DNA of 64,000 nt from Candidatus Methanorbis basalitermitum (GTDB lineage Archaea > Halobacteriota > Methanomicrobia > Methanomicrobiales > Methanocorpusculaceae): positions 46,042-110,041 of the forward strand of contig JAITSY010000021.1 in assembly GCA_031287415.1 (NCBI GenBank). The letters are read 5' to 3'. The position numbers were made by a program, and so were the translations under genes. Below are positions 18,776 to 29,130 of this stretch, one piece after another. The notes beneath the pieces are model-generated. The model was not told the DNA's origin. It made no database searches and saw only the letters and a list, made by a program, of their open reading frames with translations. Numbering within the stretch: the first letter of the stretch is position 1; the number at the start of each line of letters is the position of its first letter.

Positions 18776-19975
18776 CATCACCCGGAACTGGTCGATTTCT
18801 TCGGAGTCAAGCTCTGCAAGGAAGGCCTCTGCCGCGTTCTTGATGTCTTTGCTTGCGGTAATTGCACGGCCGACAACGACAACATCCGCACCTGCGGCGA
18901 TTGCTTTCGAAACAACCGGCACACGGATGCCGCCTGCAGTTGCTACCAGAATTTTTGCATTGTTCTGTGCGGCAACTGCCTTGATCTTCTTGATGTCGCC
19001 CCAGTTGTACTCGCCACCTGCCTCCTTGTCGATTGCACGATGCATCTCCACATATTGCGGAAGAAGAGCTGTGCCCCCTGCTTTTGCGAGACTATCAATC
19101 AGTTTTGTCGGCTCTGCGACACTCAGCATATCGACGATGGCATAGATTCCACACTTCTTTGCTTCCTTAATAAATGTGGCGATCGTCTCGATCGGTGCAA
19201 GACCGGAGACCACTGCTGCATCGCCTCCTACGTTGGAGACCATGCGGGCCTCCAGGTTACCAGTGTCAAGGGTCTTTAAATCGGCAACAATGAAACAATT
19301 CGGGCGAATTTTACGCATATCTTCAATGACGCTTAGGCCGAACTGTTTGATAAGCGGCGTCCCTGCCTCGAATATGACGTGGTCGTTCTGTGGAACCTCA
19401 CGCAGCACACGCTCCACCTGTTTCATATCAACAAGGTCCATGGCAACCTGCAGGTACGGCGGGTTCCATAGTCTCTGCACCTTGAATCCCATAACACCAT
19501 GCGCTGCCCGGTCCTTCTCTTTGAGAATGGTTGCGGGGTCTGGGAACTTGTCAAGTGCACGGGAAATTGCCAAGCGGGTTGCTCCGTAGTTGAAACGGTA
19601 GAGCTTGTTGAAGTCCTTCGCCTCGGGGGAGATGAAGACGCTTGCAACAAGAACGATCTCATCAACATCCATGCTGGTAAAGACACCATCCTCAAGTGCA
19701 TCGGCAACTGCTTTGGAGACTGCTGCCTGGGCAGGGCCGAAGATCTGCGTTACCTGCTCCGTGTGCTTGAGGGTAACCTTCGGGACGATCAAAATCGCCG
19801 GTTTGGAGAGAAGGTTCGGACGAATCACACCGAGGAGCGGGGTATGTCCCGCAGAAAGCTGGGTCATTCCGTTTGCAAATGCGGTTCCAACCGGTCCTAT
19901 CTTGTCACCAATCATAAGATCAATGTGGGCAAGTTCTGCTCCATCACCAACAAGTGCTTCACCAATCAAAAACAT
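18764..19975 (-). CDS. fae-hps: Bifunctional formaldehyde-activating enzyme / 3-hexulose-6-phosphate synthase (Fae-Hps)
   Basis: N-terminal Fae (AHIDLMIGDKIGPVGTAFANG, NPPYLQVAMDLV junction) and C-terminal Hps (VIFEAGTPLIKQFG, CFIVADLKTLD, ATAGGIRVPVVSKAIAAGADVVVVGRAIT). Confidence 0.95.
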   Translation of the reverse strand: MFLIGEALVGDGAELAHIDLMIGDKIGPVGTAFANGMTQLSAGHTPLLGVIRPNLLSKPAILIVPKVTLKHTEQVTQIFGPAQAAVSKAVADALEDGVFTSMDVDEIVLVASVFISPEAKDFNKLYRFNYGATRLAISRALDKFPDPATILKEKDRAAHGVMGFKVQRLWNPPYLQVAMDLVDMKQVERVLREVPQNDHVIFEAGTPLIKQFGLSVIEDMRKIRPNCFIVADLKTLDTGNLEARMVSNVGGDAAVVSGLAPIETIATFIKEAKKCGIYAIVDMLSVAEPTKLIDSLAKAGGTALLPQYVEMHRAIDKEAGGEYNWGDIKKIKAVAAQNNAKILVATAGGIRVPVVSKAIAAGADVVVVGRAITASKDIKNAAEAFLAELDSEEIDQFRVMTDF

Positions 19976-20123
19976 AAATAATCTCTATAGTACTGTCGGT
20001 CTTGCAATCCTATAAAGGCGATGTAAGGGCCCTGGGTTATCCCGGTTTCAAGACTCTCTCTGGCCTTCTGACCTGCAAATTGGGATGGGATCTTCCATAT
20101 ACGTCCCACAGGTTTTGCAAAAG

Positions 20124-20738
20124 TCACCAAGAAGCAGCATGCGCCACTGCCCAAATATAGATAGAAGCAATGCTTCCGTACGGCGTGTAGCGGCGGCGCA
20201 GTTCTGCAAACTCGTTCTTCGAAAGTGTGTCCATATGGTAGAGCCGCATGATTCCTCTACGGATGCCGTGGTCGTTCCAGCTAAGAACGTCAGGCCGTTC
20301 CAGCGAATGGAGGAGTGCCATCTCGGCGGTCCATACACCTATACCTGGAAGAGTGATGAGCTCTTTGATGATCTGATCATCGCTCTTTTTTGCAAGAGCG
20401 CTAACATCAAGCCGTCCCGAGGCAATAGCGTCGGCAATGCCTTTGATATATCCAGCTTTTCTCCGCGACATGCCGAATTTTTGCACCTCCTCTTGAGTGC
20501 TGCGGGAAATCCGGTCTGCCGTGATATCTCCGCCATAGCAATCAAGCATGCGACCCCAGACGGTCTCCGTTGCCTTGGTTGAAATCTGCTGGGCAACTAC
20601 GCTGTTGACAAGAGCCGTGAAGAGATCAGGGATCACCTGGCAATCGGGGAGACCAAGACGGTCAATGGCAGTTCCGAGGATAGGATCGCGTTTTTTGAGG
20701 AAGGTAATCTCGTCTTCCCCGTAGATAAAATACTGCAT
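20124..20738 (-). CDS. DNA-3-methyladenine glycosylase II-like (AlkA/HhH-GPD)
   Basis: QQISTKATETVWGRM, HhH LITLPGIGVWTAEMALLHSLERPDVLSWNDHGIRRG. Confidence 0.88.
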   Translation of the reverse strand: MQYFIYGEDEITFLKKRDPILGTAIDRLGLPDCQVIPDLFTALVNSVVAQQISTKATETVWGRMLDCYGGDITADRISRSTQEEVQKFGMSRRKAGYIKGIADAIASGRLDVSALAKKSDDQIIKELITLPGIGVWTAEMALLHSLERPDVLSWNDHGIRRGIMRLYHMDTLSKNEFAELRRRYTPYGSIASIYIWAVAHAASW

Positions 20739-21176
20739 GATATATATCCATCCATAGATGGATCGACGATTTGATAAATAGTTATCTCCCGTGAGGACGA
20801 TATGATTTACGGTACGTTTGAAGAGTTGCAAGTCGAAGACTTGCAACGCGGCATGGCGACAACGCCGTGTACGCACCTCAGCGTTGTTCCATGTTACGTG
20901 ACGAAATCGCATGCATCGCAGTAGTTGTCGGCGGATTTTTACGTTGGATCCCGCCAAACAGGGCATCCGAGCTGTGGAGAAACGTGCACGCCGACGACTC
21001 AGTGGTGTAACCATCTATCAGAGACGTGCAACAAGTGTTCGACTGCCCGCCTTATTCGACCCTGTGTCGGAAGAGATTTTATCAAAATGCCGATTCACTT
21101 AAATAATTAATATATCTGTTCCCTATATTTCTTCGTAATGTGATCTGTATAGACATGGAAATAGACACTAAAAACA

Positions 21177-21285
21177 GATTTATCAGTTTTAATACAAACA
21201 TATAAAATGTATTGTTGTTTTCTACTGATATAGACAGTTCTATTTCAAATTTGAAGAACTATTCCCATTCAAACAGGTAATTCCG
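21177..21285 (+). mobile_element. MITE copy 3 (IS1595-derived)
   Basis: GATTTATCAGTTTTAATA ... GATATAGACAGTTCTATTTCAAATTTGAAGAACTATTCCCATTCAAACAGGTAATTCCG. Confidence 0.75.
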
Positions 21286-21289
21286 AAAA

Positions 21290-22158
21290 AAAGCAGAATG
21301 TTGCCAGGCTGTCCGTATTCTCGAATCTGTTTCTGACGGCTGCATAGATTGCGACCGGTCTTTTGACAGGTTCGGTTGGTATTGTATCGGAAGGCATTCA
21401 TTCAGAGATAGATCTTCTTGCATCTTGCATTGCGTACTTTCCTCTGCGGCAGTCCTCCACACTTCCCTACGTGGATCATGAATTCGGTCATGGGAAGTAC
21501 GAGGATATGTCTGGATTTGTCGAGGCGCAGCTGATAGTTTTTGTGACTGGTCTTATCCATCTGGGAAGCATGATACAAGCTGCTCTTAGAGGAGCACTGG
21601 CGTCATCCAGCCTGCTGTGCGCGGGCATGGCGGTGATGGGCATATCTGCGGTAATGAACCTTTTTGTGTTGTAGGGGCTGATAAAAATTGCCGAGGAAAC
21701 CGAATCTAATGCTTTGGAGAGCGATGCATGGCATCTGCGGATCGATGTATTGACGTCGGTCGAGGCGTTTGTGGGTCTTGTGTTGGTTCAGATCACGTAT
21801 CTGGTGTTTTTGGACGCGATAATTGTGATCATTGTGGTATTGCTTGTTCTGCGGAAGGAGGACTCGCTGATCAACCAGAGTCTTTCAGATCTGACGGACA
21901 AACGCCTGGATCAGGGTGAGATTATGCAGATTAAGGACAACGTCTACCGACACAAAAATGCGGCCGGATCGGTTTGTTGAGTTCTATTTGGTGATGCCGC
22001 CCATGACACCGCCGAGGGATGCCCATGCAGTACTAAGGCAGATTGAGATTACGATCCATGCGGAGCTTGACCGGATGTCAGTGAAAATTCATTTGGAACC
22101 CTGTGATGAACTCTGCGATCGAGATGACAGCACGTCTGCGCGCAAGCGGCACCAATGA
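21290..22158 (+). pseudogene. Cation diffusion facilitator (CDF) family transporter, degraded
   Basis: KKQNVARLSVFSNLFLTAA*IATGLLTGSVGIVSEGIHSEIDLLASCIAYF...DHEFGHGKYEDMSGFVEAQLI, then stops/frameshifts across ORFs 21363, 21714 and 21916. Confidence 0.85.
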
Positions 22159-22181
22159 TTTTCAGAGTACGGGTGCAGAGT

Positions 22182-22706
22182 TTATTCGTCGAGGTACTCG
22201 CTTTGGATCTTCAGTACCGCAGCACTGTCCTTTGCCGCTGCATACTCGGCAAGCGGTTCGGCGTTTAAGGCGAGAAAGTTTAAGCCCCAGTGGAATTTTG
22301 CGAGGAGTCTTTCTGCTTGCTCTGCATCGCCGAGGATATAGAGCGCTGCGGCGATAGCCTCGACTGACATGAGGGTAAAGGGTTTGCCAAAATTGACCGG
22401 ATTTGCGGCGGCAAGGAATGGCAGTGCCCTTCTCCCATTCCATGCGGTGAGATTTATCGCATCAATTACCTCCCAGGAACAGTCGAGGGCGGTGACCGAC
22501 TGCACCCAGGGACGATCTGCAGGAGAGAGTACAAACTCTGCGGCAGGATCAAGGAGAAGTGTACTTTTTGGTATCTGCTGGATGTGGGTGACAACTCGCA
22601 GCATGCCGAACCGCTCCAGCTTTTTCATGGTACATCTTTTCGGATCGCAGGAGTTGTCGCGGTATGCAATTAGCACGATTTTTTTCGTCCGCGTGTTCTC
22701 TGTCAT
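22182..22706 (-). CDS. Tsr3-type rRNA aminocarboxypropyltransferase
   Basis: RDNSCDPKRCTMKKLERFG, LDCSWE, RALPFLAAANPVNFGKPFTLMSVEAIAAALYILG. Confidence 0.9.
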   Translation of the reverse strand: MTENTRTKKIVLIAYRDNSCDPKRCTMKKLERFGMLRVVTHIQQIPKSTLLLDPAAEFVLSPADRPWVQSVTALDCSWEVIDAINLTAWNGRRALPFLAAANPVNFGKPFTLMSVEAIAAALYILGDAEQAERLLAKFHWGLNFLALNAEPLAEYAAAKDSAAVLKIQSEYLDE

Positions 22707-22914
22707 TGCTGATTAATATAATATTGGTCTGCGAAGATATTTTGGTATTTGGATATCTCTGATCGCGGAAAAAACCACAGAAAGCTCAAAGAACACGAGG
22801 ATCATCATGGACTCCATTTTCCATGAACTTTCCCAGATTTCGAAATTTCCTGGTACATATATCAGAATGGTTTGTCGCCGATATATCCTGTTCCAAAACA
22901 TAAATAGACTATCA

Positions 22915-23282
22915 GTATACGTTCTTGTCTCACCCTGCGTTCTGAACGAAAGCCTCCGTGCCGAAGGAATCACCCTGGAGGCAGATCGGGCCGCGTGGAT
23001 TGCGGCCACTGCACGCAGCGGGAGCTCAATATTGGGATGGTGCCGCTGCCGTGTCCGGAGACACTCTATCTTGATGTCCCCTGCAGCCCAGGCTCGTTTC
23101 CTGACCGGCCGAATACCCCTGAGTTTGCGGCACTGCTGGACTGCCTCGAAGAGGATGTCCGCCGCCTCATCGCAAAATGCGGGGAGCGGCCCTTTGCTGT
23201 CATCGGTGTGGACTCTTCGTCGGCCCGCGGAGTGACAGCTACGTACTATGGTGATGGGAAACCGCCGGGTCCTGGGGGTATT
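22915..23282 (+). pseudogene. DUF523-like (2-thiouracil desulfurase-like) protein, frameshifted and truncated
   Basis: VLVSPCVLNESLRAEGI... then shifted frame CGHCTQRELNIGMVPLPCPETLYLD...FAVIGVDSSSARGVTATYYGDGKPPGPGG. Confidence 0.65.
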
Positions 23283-23860
23283 TCTCAGAAAATATTCCTA
23301 TCTGTCGCTGATCGATGTCCGCTGGTTTGCAAAGTAGCACATGCTGCAAAGCCAAAGGCTTCGCAGCCCTGCAAGATAACGATGCGCCTCTACTGGTTAT
23401 GACGGCGATCAGGGAATGCTGAACACATTGAGACCCTCTCGGGTCTAAAGGAGATATGGGGTTTTGTCCCACCCTTTTTTCATAACCCCTTCGCAAAATC
23501 CGCGCCCATTCCCTGAGGTGAAGATAATCATCGGCCCAGCCTCTCGCTGCAGTATGCCACAGTTTCAAACGAACGCGGGGCAGGGAAACTTCTGCGAATG
23601 CACCCTGGGTGTTGGACATTTCAGACCACCGGATAGCGGATGCGAGGATTGAAACGAGGACCCTGAGATTTGGACCAGACAGCCGCATAGTGAAAAGGGT
23701 GAGAGAAATGATAGTGGAGAGGAAAATATCGAATAATTCACGCAAAAATCTCCATTGATATGACAACCATATAGATCGATACAGTTAAATTTGATTAATG
23801 CTAAAAGGTGGCAAAAATAGGATTTGATGACAAGCTACAGCATGACCGGAAGCAAAACAC

Positions 23861-25088
23861 ATGTCGAAGGTAAATTCGTTTGAAATGGCCCAACGGTAGC
23901 TTTTGGACTGTGCAAACAGCCTCAAGCTTGACCTTGGCGTTGTCGACAGCCCGAGCAGCTGCAGAGGAAAATTTAGGTTTCAATCCCGGTGAAGATGGAT
24001 GATGGAACGACTGGGGTTTTCCAGGGGGTTCCGTTTGCAGTACAACAATGCGCTCGGTTCATACAAGGGAGGTATCCGCTACCACCCGGAAGAGACCATT
24101 GACATCGTTCGGGCATTATCTGCGTGGATGACATGGAAGTGCTCCGTTCTTAGTCTGCTGTTCGGCGGAGGTAAGGACGGTATCATCTGCAACCCGAAAG
24201 AACTTTCCAAGGGTGAGCGTGAGCGTCTGAGTCGCGGGTATATTCGCACAGTATGGAAAAATCATCGATCCTGATACGGATGTTCCAGCACTGGATGTAT
24301 ACACCAACGGCCAGATGGATGAGTACTCCACGATTCAGGGCAAGAACCAGTTCGATCTCCTGACCGGCAAGCCGTTGGTTGTCGGCAACTCTCTTATAGC
24401 CGCAACGATTCTGCCGCGCAAGAGGGACAGTACACCCTGAATGAGGCAACAAAGGAGTTCAACATTGATCTCTCCAAAGCAAAGATTGCAGTCCTCAGCT
24501 TTGGTAATGCAGGCATGTACGCTGCAGCGATTTCCAAAGAGATGGTTGGGTCCACTGTTGTTGCAGTTGCCGACTCGAAAGGCAGTATCTATGATGCGAA
24601 CGGACTCGATATCGAGGCAGTTATTGCACGCAAGTAGACAGACAAGTCCGTGACCGGATACAAGGGATTAAAGACCTTGACCAACGACGAAGTCCTGGCA
24701 CTGCCGGTTGATGTTATCATCGCAACAGCACCGGATGAGGGAGCAATCAATGAGCTAGTTGCACCGACCGTGAAAGCAAAGATCATCTGTGAGCTTGCAA
24801 ACGGTATGACCACTCCACAAGGAGATGCAATCCTCCACAAGAATGGTGCCCATGTTATCCCTGACTTCCTGTGCAACATAGGTGGTGTGACCATGTCCTA
24901 CTATGAGATGGTCCAGAACATGTACTACTGGACAGTGGGTGGTGTCTACACAAAGCTTGACTCTGCAATGACCGTGTCCTACCATGCAGTGCAGGCTGTA
25001 TCCAAGAAATACAACCTCAACATGCGCCAGGCAGCATATGTTGTCGCAGTAAAGTGTGTCGTTGAGGCAAGGAGGGTTCACGGATGGG
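23861..25088 (+). pseudogene. gdhA: Glutamate dehydrogenase, degraded
   Basis: MSSKVNSFEMAQRQ..., [62 protein letters not shown], later AVLSFGNAGMYAA, DFLCNIGGVTMSYYEMVQN; spread over frames with internal stops. Confidence 0.92.
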
Positions 25089-25397
25089 TTTACTCCCGCC
25101 CCAATTCTACCTCCATACCTCTTTTTGTTTGTCTGCTGCTTTTATGTGTCAGATGCTACAAGATCTTTGATTTTGCAGCCCTGTGTGGTCAGGACCTGCT
25201 GATGGGGAAGCCGTTAATGATGGATGAAGCGGTTCCGCTGCGGCACCCAGATGGGAAGCAGAGCAGTAATGGGACCTTTTTGTTGTTGTGCAAGCATATT
25301 TTTCGTGATCTGTGTGGCTTTTGTGCGGACAACACAACATCACCTGAATCAGAACACAAATCCTCTTCATCTCTAAACACAGATAGTACTGCCAATT

Positions 25398-26675
25398 ATG
25401 CTGGATATTAAGTTCGTCCGGGCGTACCCGGAGGTTGTTCGCGCAGATTTGGAGAAGCGGCACGAGACCAAGATGTTTGTGTGGGTTGATATCGTTCTTG
25501 AGCAGGATAAATTGTTCCGGGAACTGACGGTAAAGAATAACGAGTTGCGGGCACGCAGGAATTCGATTGCAAAGGAGATCAATGCAGTGAAGAAGGCAGG
25601 TGGAGATCCTGCGCTGCTGGTTGCCGAGGCAAAGGATCTGCCACGGCGGATTAAGGAAAACGACGAGATTATGGAGAGGGCAACCGAGCAGATTCGTTAC
25701 TATCTGATGCGGCTGCCGAATATTCTGCATGAATCGGTTCCCTACGGAAAGAATGATACCGAGAGTGTGGTGATTAAAACGGTCGGCACGCCGCGGAAGT
25801 TTGATTTTGAGGTGGTGAATCACGGGGAGCTTTGTGTCCGGAATGGCTGGGCGGACTTTGAGCGTGCAACAAAGACGTCGGGTGCTGGCTTTTATTTTCT
25901 GAAGGGCAATCTTGCGCTGCTGGATATGGCGTTGCAGCAGTTTGCGGTTGACACACTGGTTGCAAAGGGCTATACGCCGATTATTCCGCCGTATATACTG
26001 AACCGAAAATCCTATGAGGATGTGACAGATCTTGCGGATTTTGAGAAAGTGATGTACAAGATAGACAGCGACGATGAGTATCTGATCGCAACAGCAGAGC
26101 ATCCGATGGCGGCAATGTATCTGGATGAAATTTTTGAGGAGAAGGATCTGCCACTGAAGATGGTGGGCATTTCACCGTGCTTCCGCCGCGAGATCGGGGC
26201 GCATGGGCTGGATTCACGTGGTCTGTTCCGTGTGCACCAGTTTACGAAGGTTGAACAGTTTATTTACTGTATGCCGGAGAAGTCATGGGAGATGCATGAG
26301 GAGCTTTTGGCAAACTCGGAGACGTTGTTCACGAGGCTTGGCCTGCCGTATCGGGTGGTGAACATTTGTACGGGCGATATTGGTACTGTTGCGGCGAAAA
26401 AGTATGACCTGGAGGCGTGGATGCCGCGGGACAATGAGTACCGCGAGGTGGTGTCCTGCTCGAACTGTACAGCGTATCAGGCATGCCGCTTGAATATTCG
26501 CGTACGCGATGCGCATGATTTCGGGTCGAAGCTGTATCTGCACACGCTGAATTCGACGGCGATTGCGACGTCACGTGCGCTGCGCTGCATTCTGGAGAAT
26601 TATCAAACGGAGGATGGGCAGGTGGAGATCCCGAGGGTGCTGCATCCGTATATGCAGAACCAAGAGTATCTCTGA
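25398..26675 (+). CDS. serS: Seryl-tRNA synthetase (class II)
   Basis: MLDIKFVRAYPEVVRADLEKR, YLIATAEHP, CFRREIGAHGLDSRGLFRVHQFTKVEQF, class II motif 3 TLNSTAIATSRALRCILENYQ. Confidence 0.97.
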   Translation: MLDIKFVRAYPEVVRADLEKRHETKMFVWVDIVLEQDKLFRELTVKNNELRARRNSIAKEINAVKKAGGDPALLVAEAKDLPRRIKENDEIMERATEQIRYYLMRLPNILHESVPYGKNDTESVVIKTVGTPRKFDFEVVNHGELCVRNGWADFERATKTSGAGFYFLKGNLALLDMALQQFAVDTLVAKGYTPIIPPYILNRKSYEDVTDLADFEKVMYKIDSDDEYLIATAEHPMAAMYLDEIFEEKDLPLKMVGISPCFRREIGAHGLDSRGLFRVHQFTKVEQFIYCMPEKSWEMHEELLANSETLFTRLGLPYRVVNICTGDIGTVAAKKYDLEAWMPRDNEYREVVSCSNCTAYQACRLNIRVRDAHDFGSKLYLHTLNSTAIATSRALRCILENYQTEDGQVEIPRVLHPYMQNQEYL

Positions 26676-26947
26676 CCCTGGTTTTTGGACAGCATGATGG
26701 ATAAAACAACCCCTTTCCTACGGGAACAGCGTGTACCCCCAGCAGATTCATCACGGAGGGATTTACGCAGGTCACGTGGATTGGAAACTATTATGGCCTC
26801 TCACGCAATCTCCTTTCGTCTTTTTCGTATACTGTCGCGAAGTGATAAACAAGATACGAAGAGGCATGTGATCTGTAGGTACTCCAATTACCCCCCAACT
26901 CAGCGAAAAAACATCGTCGATCTTATCCACAGTTTCTCCAAATCCTG

Positions 26948-28084
26948 CTACATCGCATCCTCGCAGTACTGCAGAATATCCCGCGTCCGCTCAATTCCCA
27001 GCGTCGGTTTAATCGTCTCCAGCCACAAATAAAATCCCACCCGCGACGGCGTCGGCCGCTCATACTTAAACCCGCCAGCCTTCAGTGGCACCATCTTAAA
27101 ATACGTCCGTTGCTTGTACGGCTTCAGATAAATCACTGGTGACATCGCCGGAAAATCCACTGCCATCACCACTTTCGAGTAATTCTGCGACAGCATCGCA
27201 TAATCCAAAACCTCCGATTTCACGCGCAGACCATACTCCGCAATAAAATCCCTCAACGTCGCCGGATGCAACCCCCCGCAAATTACCTTCTTCACAAGAG
27301 GTGACACGCACGGATCTGCAAAGTACTGCTCTGCTGAGAAATGATGATCCATCGCAAAATACAACCGGCACAACGCCTCATCATGCAGCATCTTATAATC
27401 GAATCCCTGCGTCCGCAGCGACTTGCAAGATACCAGATTTGGATTATTTACTGGCATCATTGGCAGCGTCGTCAGCCGTAACGGCTTTAACACAGACTTC
27501 ATCACCTCGCACGCTCTCGTCCCCACATAAGCATTATCCGGGTCCCCAACCAGACGCCGCACCACCTGCGTATTCGAGATATCCACCGCCGAAAACAAAA
27601 TGAAACCCACATGCTTCTGCTGAAACAGATAGCTGAACAAATGCTTCTTATAAATGATCTCTGCCTCCAAGTCCTTTAGATCTGCAGGAGACGTCACAAC
27701 TTCGCAGAACACCACCCGGTTCTTACTATCAAACAGCAAAAGATCCACCTCCGCCAGATCCTGCCCGTTCCCGCGAACCCGGATATCTCCTTTTTCCGCC
27801 GAATACAACCCGTTCGTCCCCAACATCACCTTCGTCTTATGCTTGGGCACATCCGCACCTTTTCGTACAATTTTCTTGATCGTATTTGTCTGCGACGCAA
27901 TCTTGAGCAACTGCTCATAAATCAGGGACTCGAACCAGTACCCCTCAGCCGTCCGCATCAACATAATATCCTCTGAAAACAGATTCCTTCGCTCCGTTGG
28001 CCGCATATGCCGCATCGCCCGCACCGCCACCGCTCGATCAGGGTGATAACGGGTAAATTGTTCGGTAATCCACTGGAGCATCAC
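26948..28084 (-). CDS. Hypothetical protein with possible PD-(D/E)XK nuclease-like core
   Basis: 378-aa ORF; AEVDLLLFDSKNRVVFCEVVTSPADLKDLEAEIIYKKHLFSYLF. Confidence 0.7.
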   Translation of the reverse strand: MMLQWITEQFTRYHPDRAVAVRAMRHMRPTERRNLFSEDIMLMRTAEGYWFESLIYEQLLKIASQTNTIKKIVRKGADVPKHKTKVMLGTNGLYSAEKGDIRVRGNGQDLAEVDLLLFDSKNRVVFCEVVTSPADLKDLEAEIIYKKHLFSYLFQQKHVGFILFSAVDISNTQVVRRLVGDPDNAYVGTRACEVMKSVLKPLRLTTLPMMPVNNPNLVSCKSLRTQGFDYKMLHDEALCRLYFAMDHHFSAEQYFADPCVSPLVKKVICGGLHPATLRDFIAEYGLRVKSEVLDYAMLSQNYSKVVMAVDFPAMSPVIYLKPYKQRTYFKMVPLKAGGFKYERPTPSRVGFYLWLETIKPTLGIERTRDILQYCEDAM

Positions 28085-28128
28085 TGCCCCTTCTGCACTA
28101 ACTTCATACGAAAATGTCTATGCTATCC

Positions 28129-29082
28129 TCAGCAGAGCACAAGAATCCGCCGCGTCAGACTTTTGTGCACCCGCTGCTCATAATATCCGGAAATTTCAAA
28201 TAAACTCTCTGCCAGATATCGGATATCGCAGTGCGTCACCACAACAGCCCGTCTCCCTCTCTTCAGAACACGACGTATCTCCGCAAGAGACTCTGCATAC
28301 AGAGTATTAAGAGAAGCTGCCCGGATCGTCGTCGATTGACCATACGGAAAATCCGTCGCAATCGCATCAAAACAACCGTCAGAGTAGGGCATCCTCGCCA
28401 CATCCGCCCGAACACACGCAGCATCCGGCAGATTCCTCCGGCACCCGGCAAGCATTTTGGGATCATAATCATTTCCGACGGAACGCACGCCCATCAGCTC
28501 CGTCTCAAGCAGTATACCACCCGTACCGCAGAACGGATCGCAGAGCAGCTCCCCGGGCCGCACATGCGTCAGGTTCACTATCGTCCGGGCCATTAACGGC
28601 ATCATCACACCCGGGTGAAAAAAAACCCGACACTGTGGATTTCGGTACGCATAGGATCCGCGATCAATGGTGTACAGGACCCGACCGAGGAAACAGTGGT
28701 TATCGGTGAAGAGCGCACGGTACTCCACCTCGGGGCAGGTGAGGGAAACCTTCCCGCGAATGCTTCCCCCCATCATACACTCCAGTTTCGTCTGGGATGC
28801 ATCAACGGTAGCAGGATGAATCCGTCGGATTCTGCAGGCGAACGGGCGATCCGCAGTAATATCAATCTGCACCAAAAGTTCTGCAAGAGCAGCGCTTGTT
28901 CCATCGCATTCTCCCATCAGCTCCAGGATCACATGGGTTTGCGAGAGCCGAGTCGTTGTCTCCGGATCAGCAACCTCGGCAATGGCAATACCCGTCCCTA
29001 TACGGGTAACCGTGCCTACACAGCCAACCTCGGCAACAGCCAGAGCCGGATTCTCTCCGGAGAGTTCAAACAGCAGGCGCAT
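28129..29082 (-). CDS. tRNA (guanine-N2) methyltransferase, TrmG10/Trm11 type
   Basis: FHPGVMMPLMARTIVNLTHVRPGELLCDPFCGTGGILLE, ATDFPYGQST. Confidence 0.9.
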   Translation of the reverse strand: MRLLFELSGENPALAVAEVGCVGTVTRIGTGIAIAEVADPETTTRLSQTHVILELMGECDGTSAALAELLVQIDITADRPFACRIRRIHPATVDASQTKLECMMGGSIRGKVSLTCPEVEYRALFTDNHCFLGRVLYTIDRGSYAYRNPQCRVFFHPGVMMPLMARTIVNLTHVRPGELLCDPFCGTGGILLETELMGVRSVGNDYDPKMLAGCRRNLPDAACVRADVARMPYSDGCFDAIATDFPYGQSTTIRAASLNTLYAESLAEIRRVLKRGRRAVVVTHCDIRYLAESLFEISGYYEQRVHKSLTRRILVLC

Positions 29083-29130
29083 CCACTCTATAGATACGCC
29101 GTAAACTTACATAATAGCATGTGGTACCCA

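Noticed and set aside
20048-20338. Possible zinc-finger tail (CKTCGTYMEDPIPICRSEG) downstream of the AlkA-type gene
   Set aside because: Out of frame with the glycosylase, which already has a plausible C-terminus; not enough Cys pairs for a real zinc finger.
25149-26102. 317-aa minus-strand ORF opposite serS
   Set aside because: Antisense to serS and running into the GDH pseudogene; no recognisable family.
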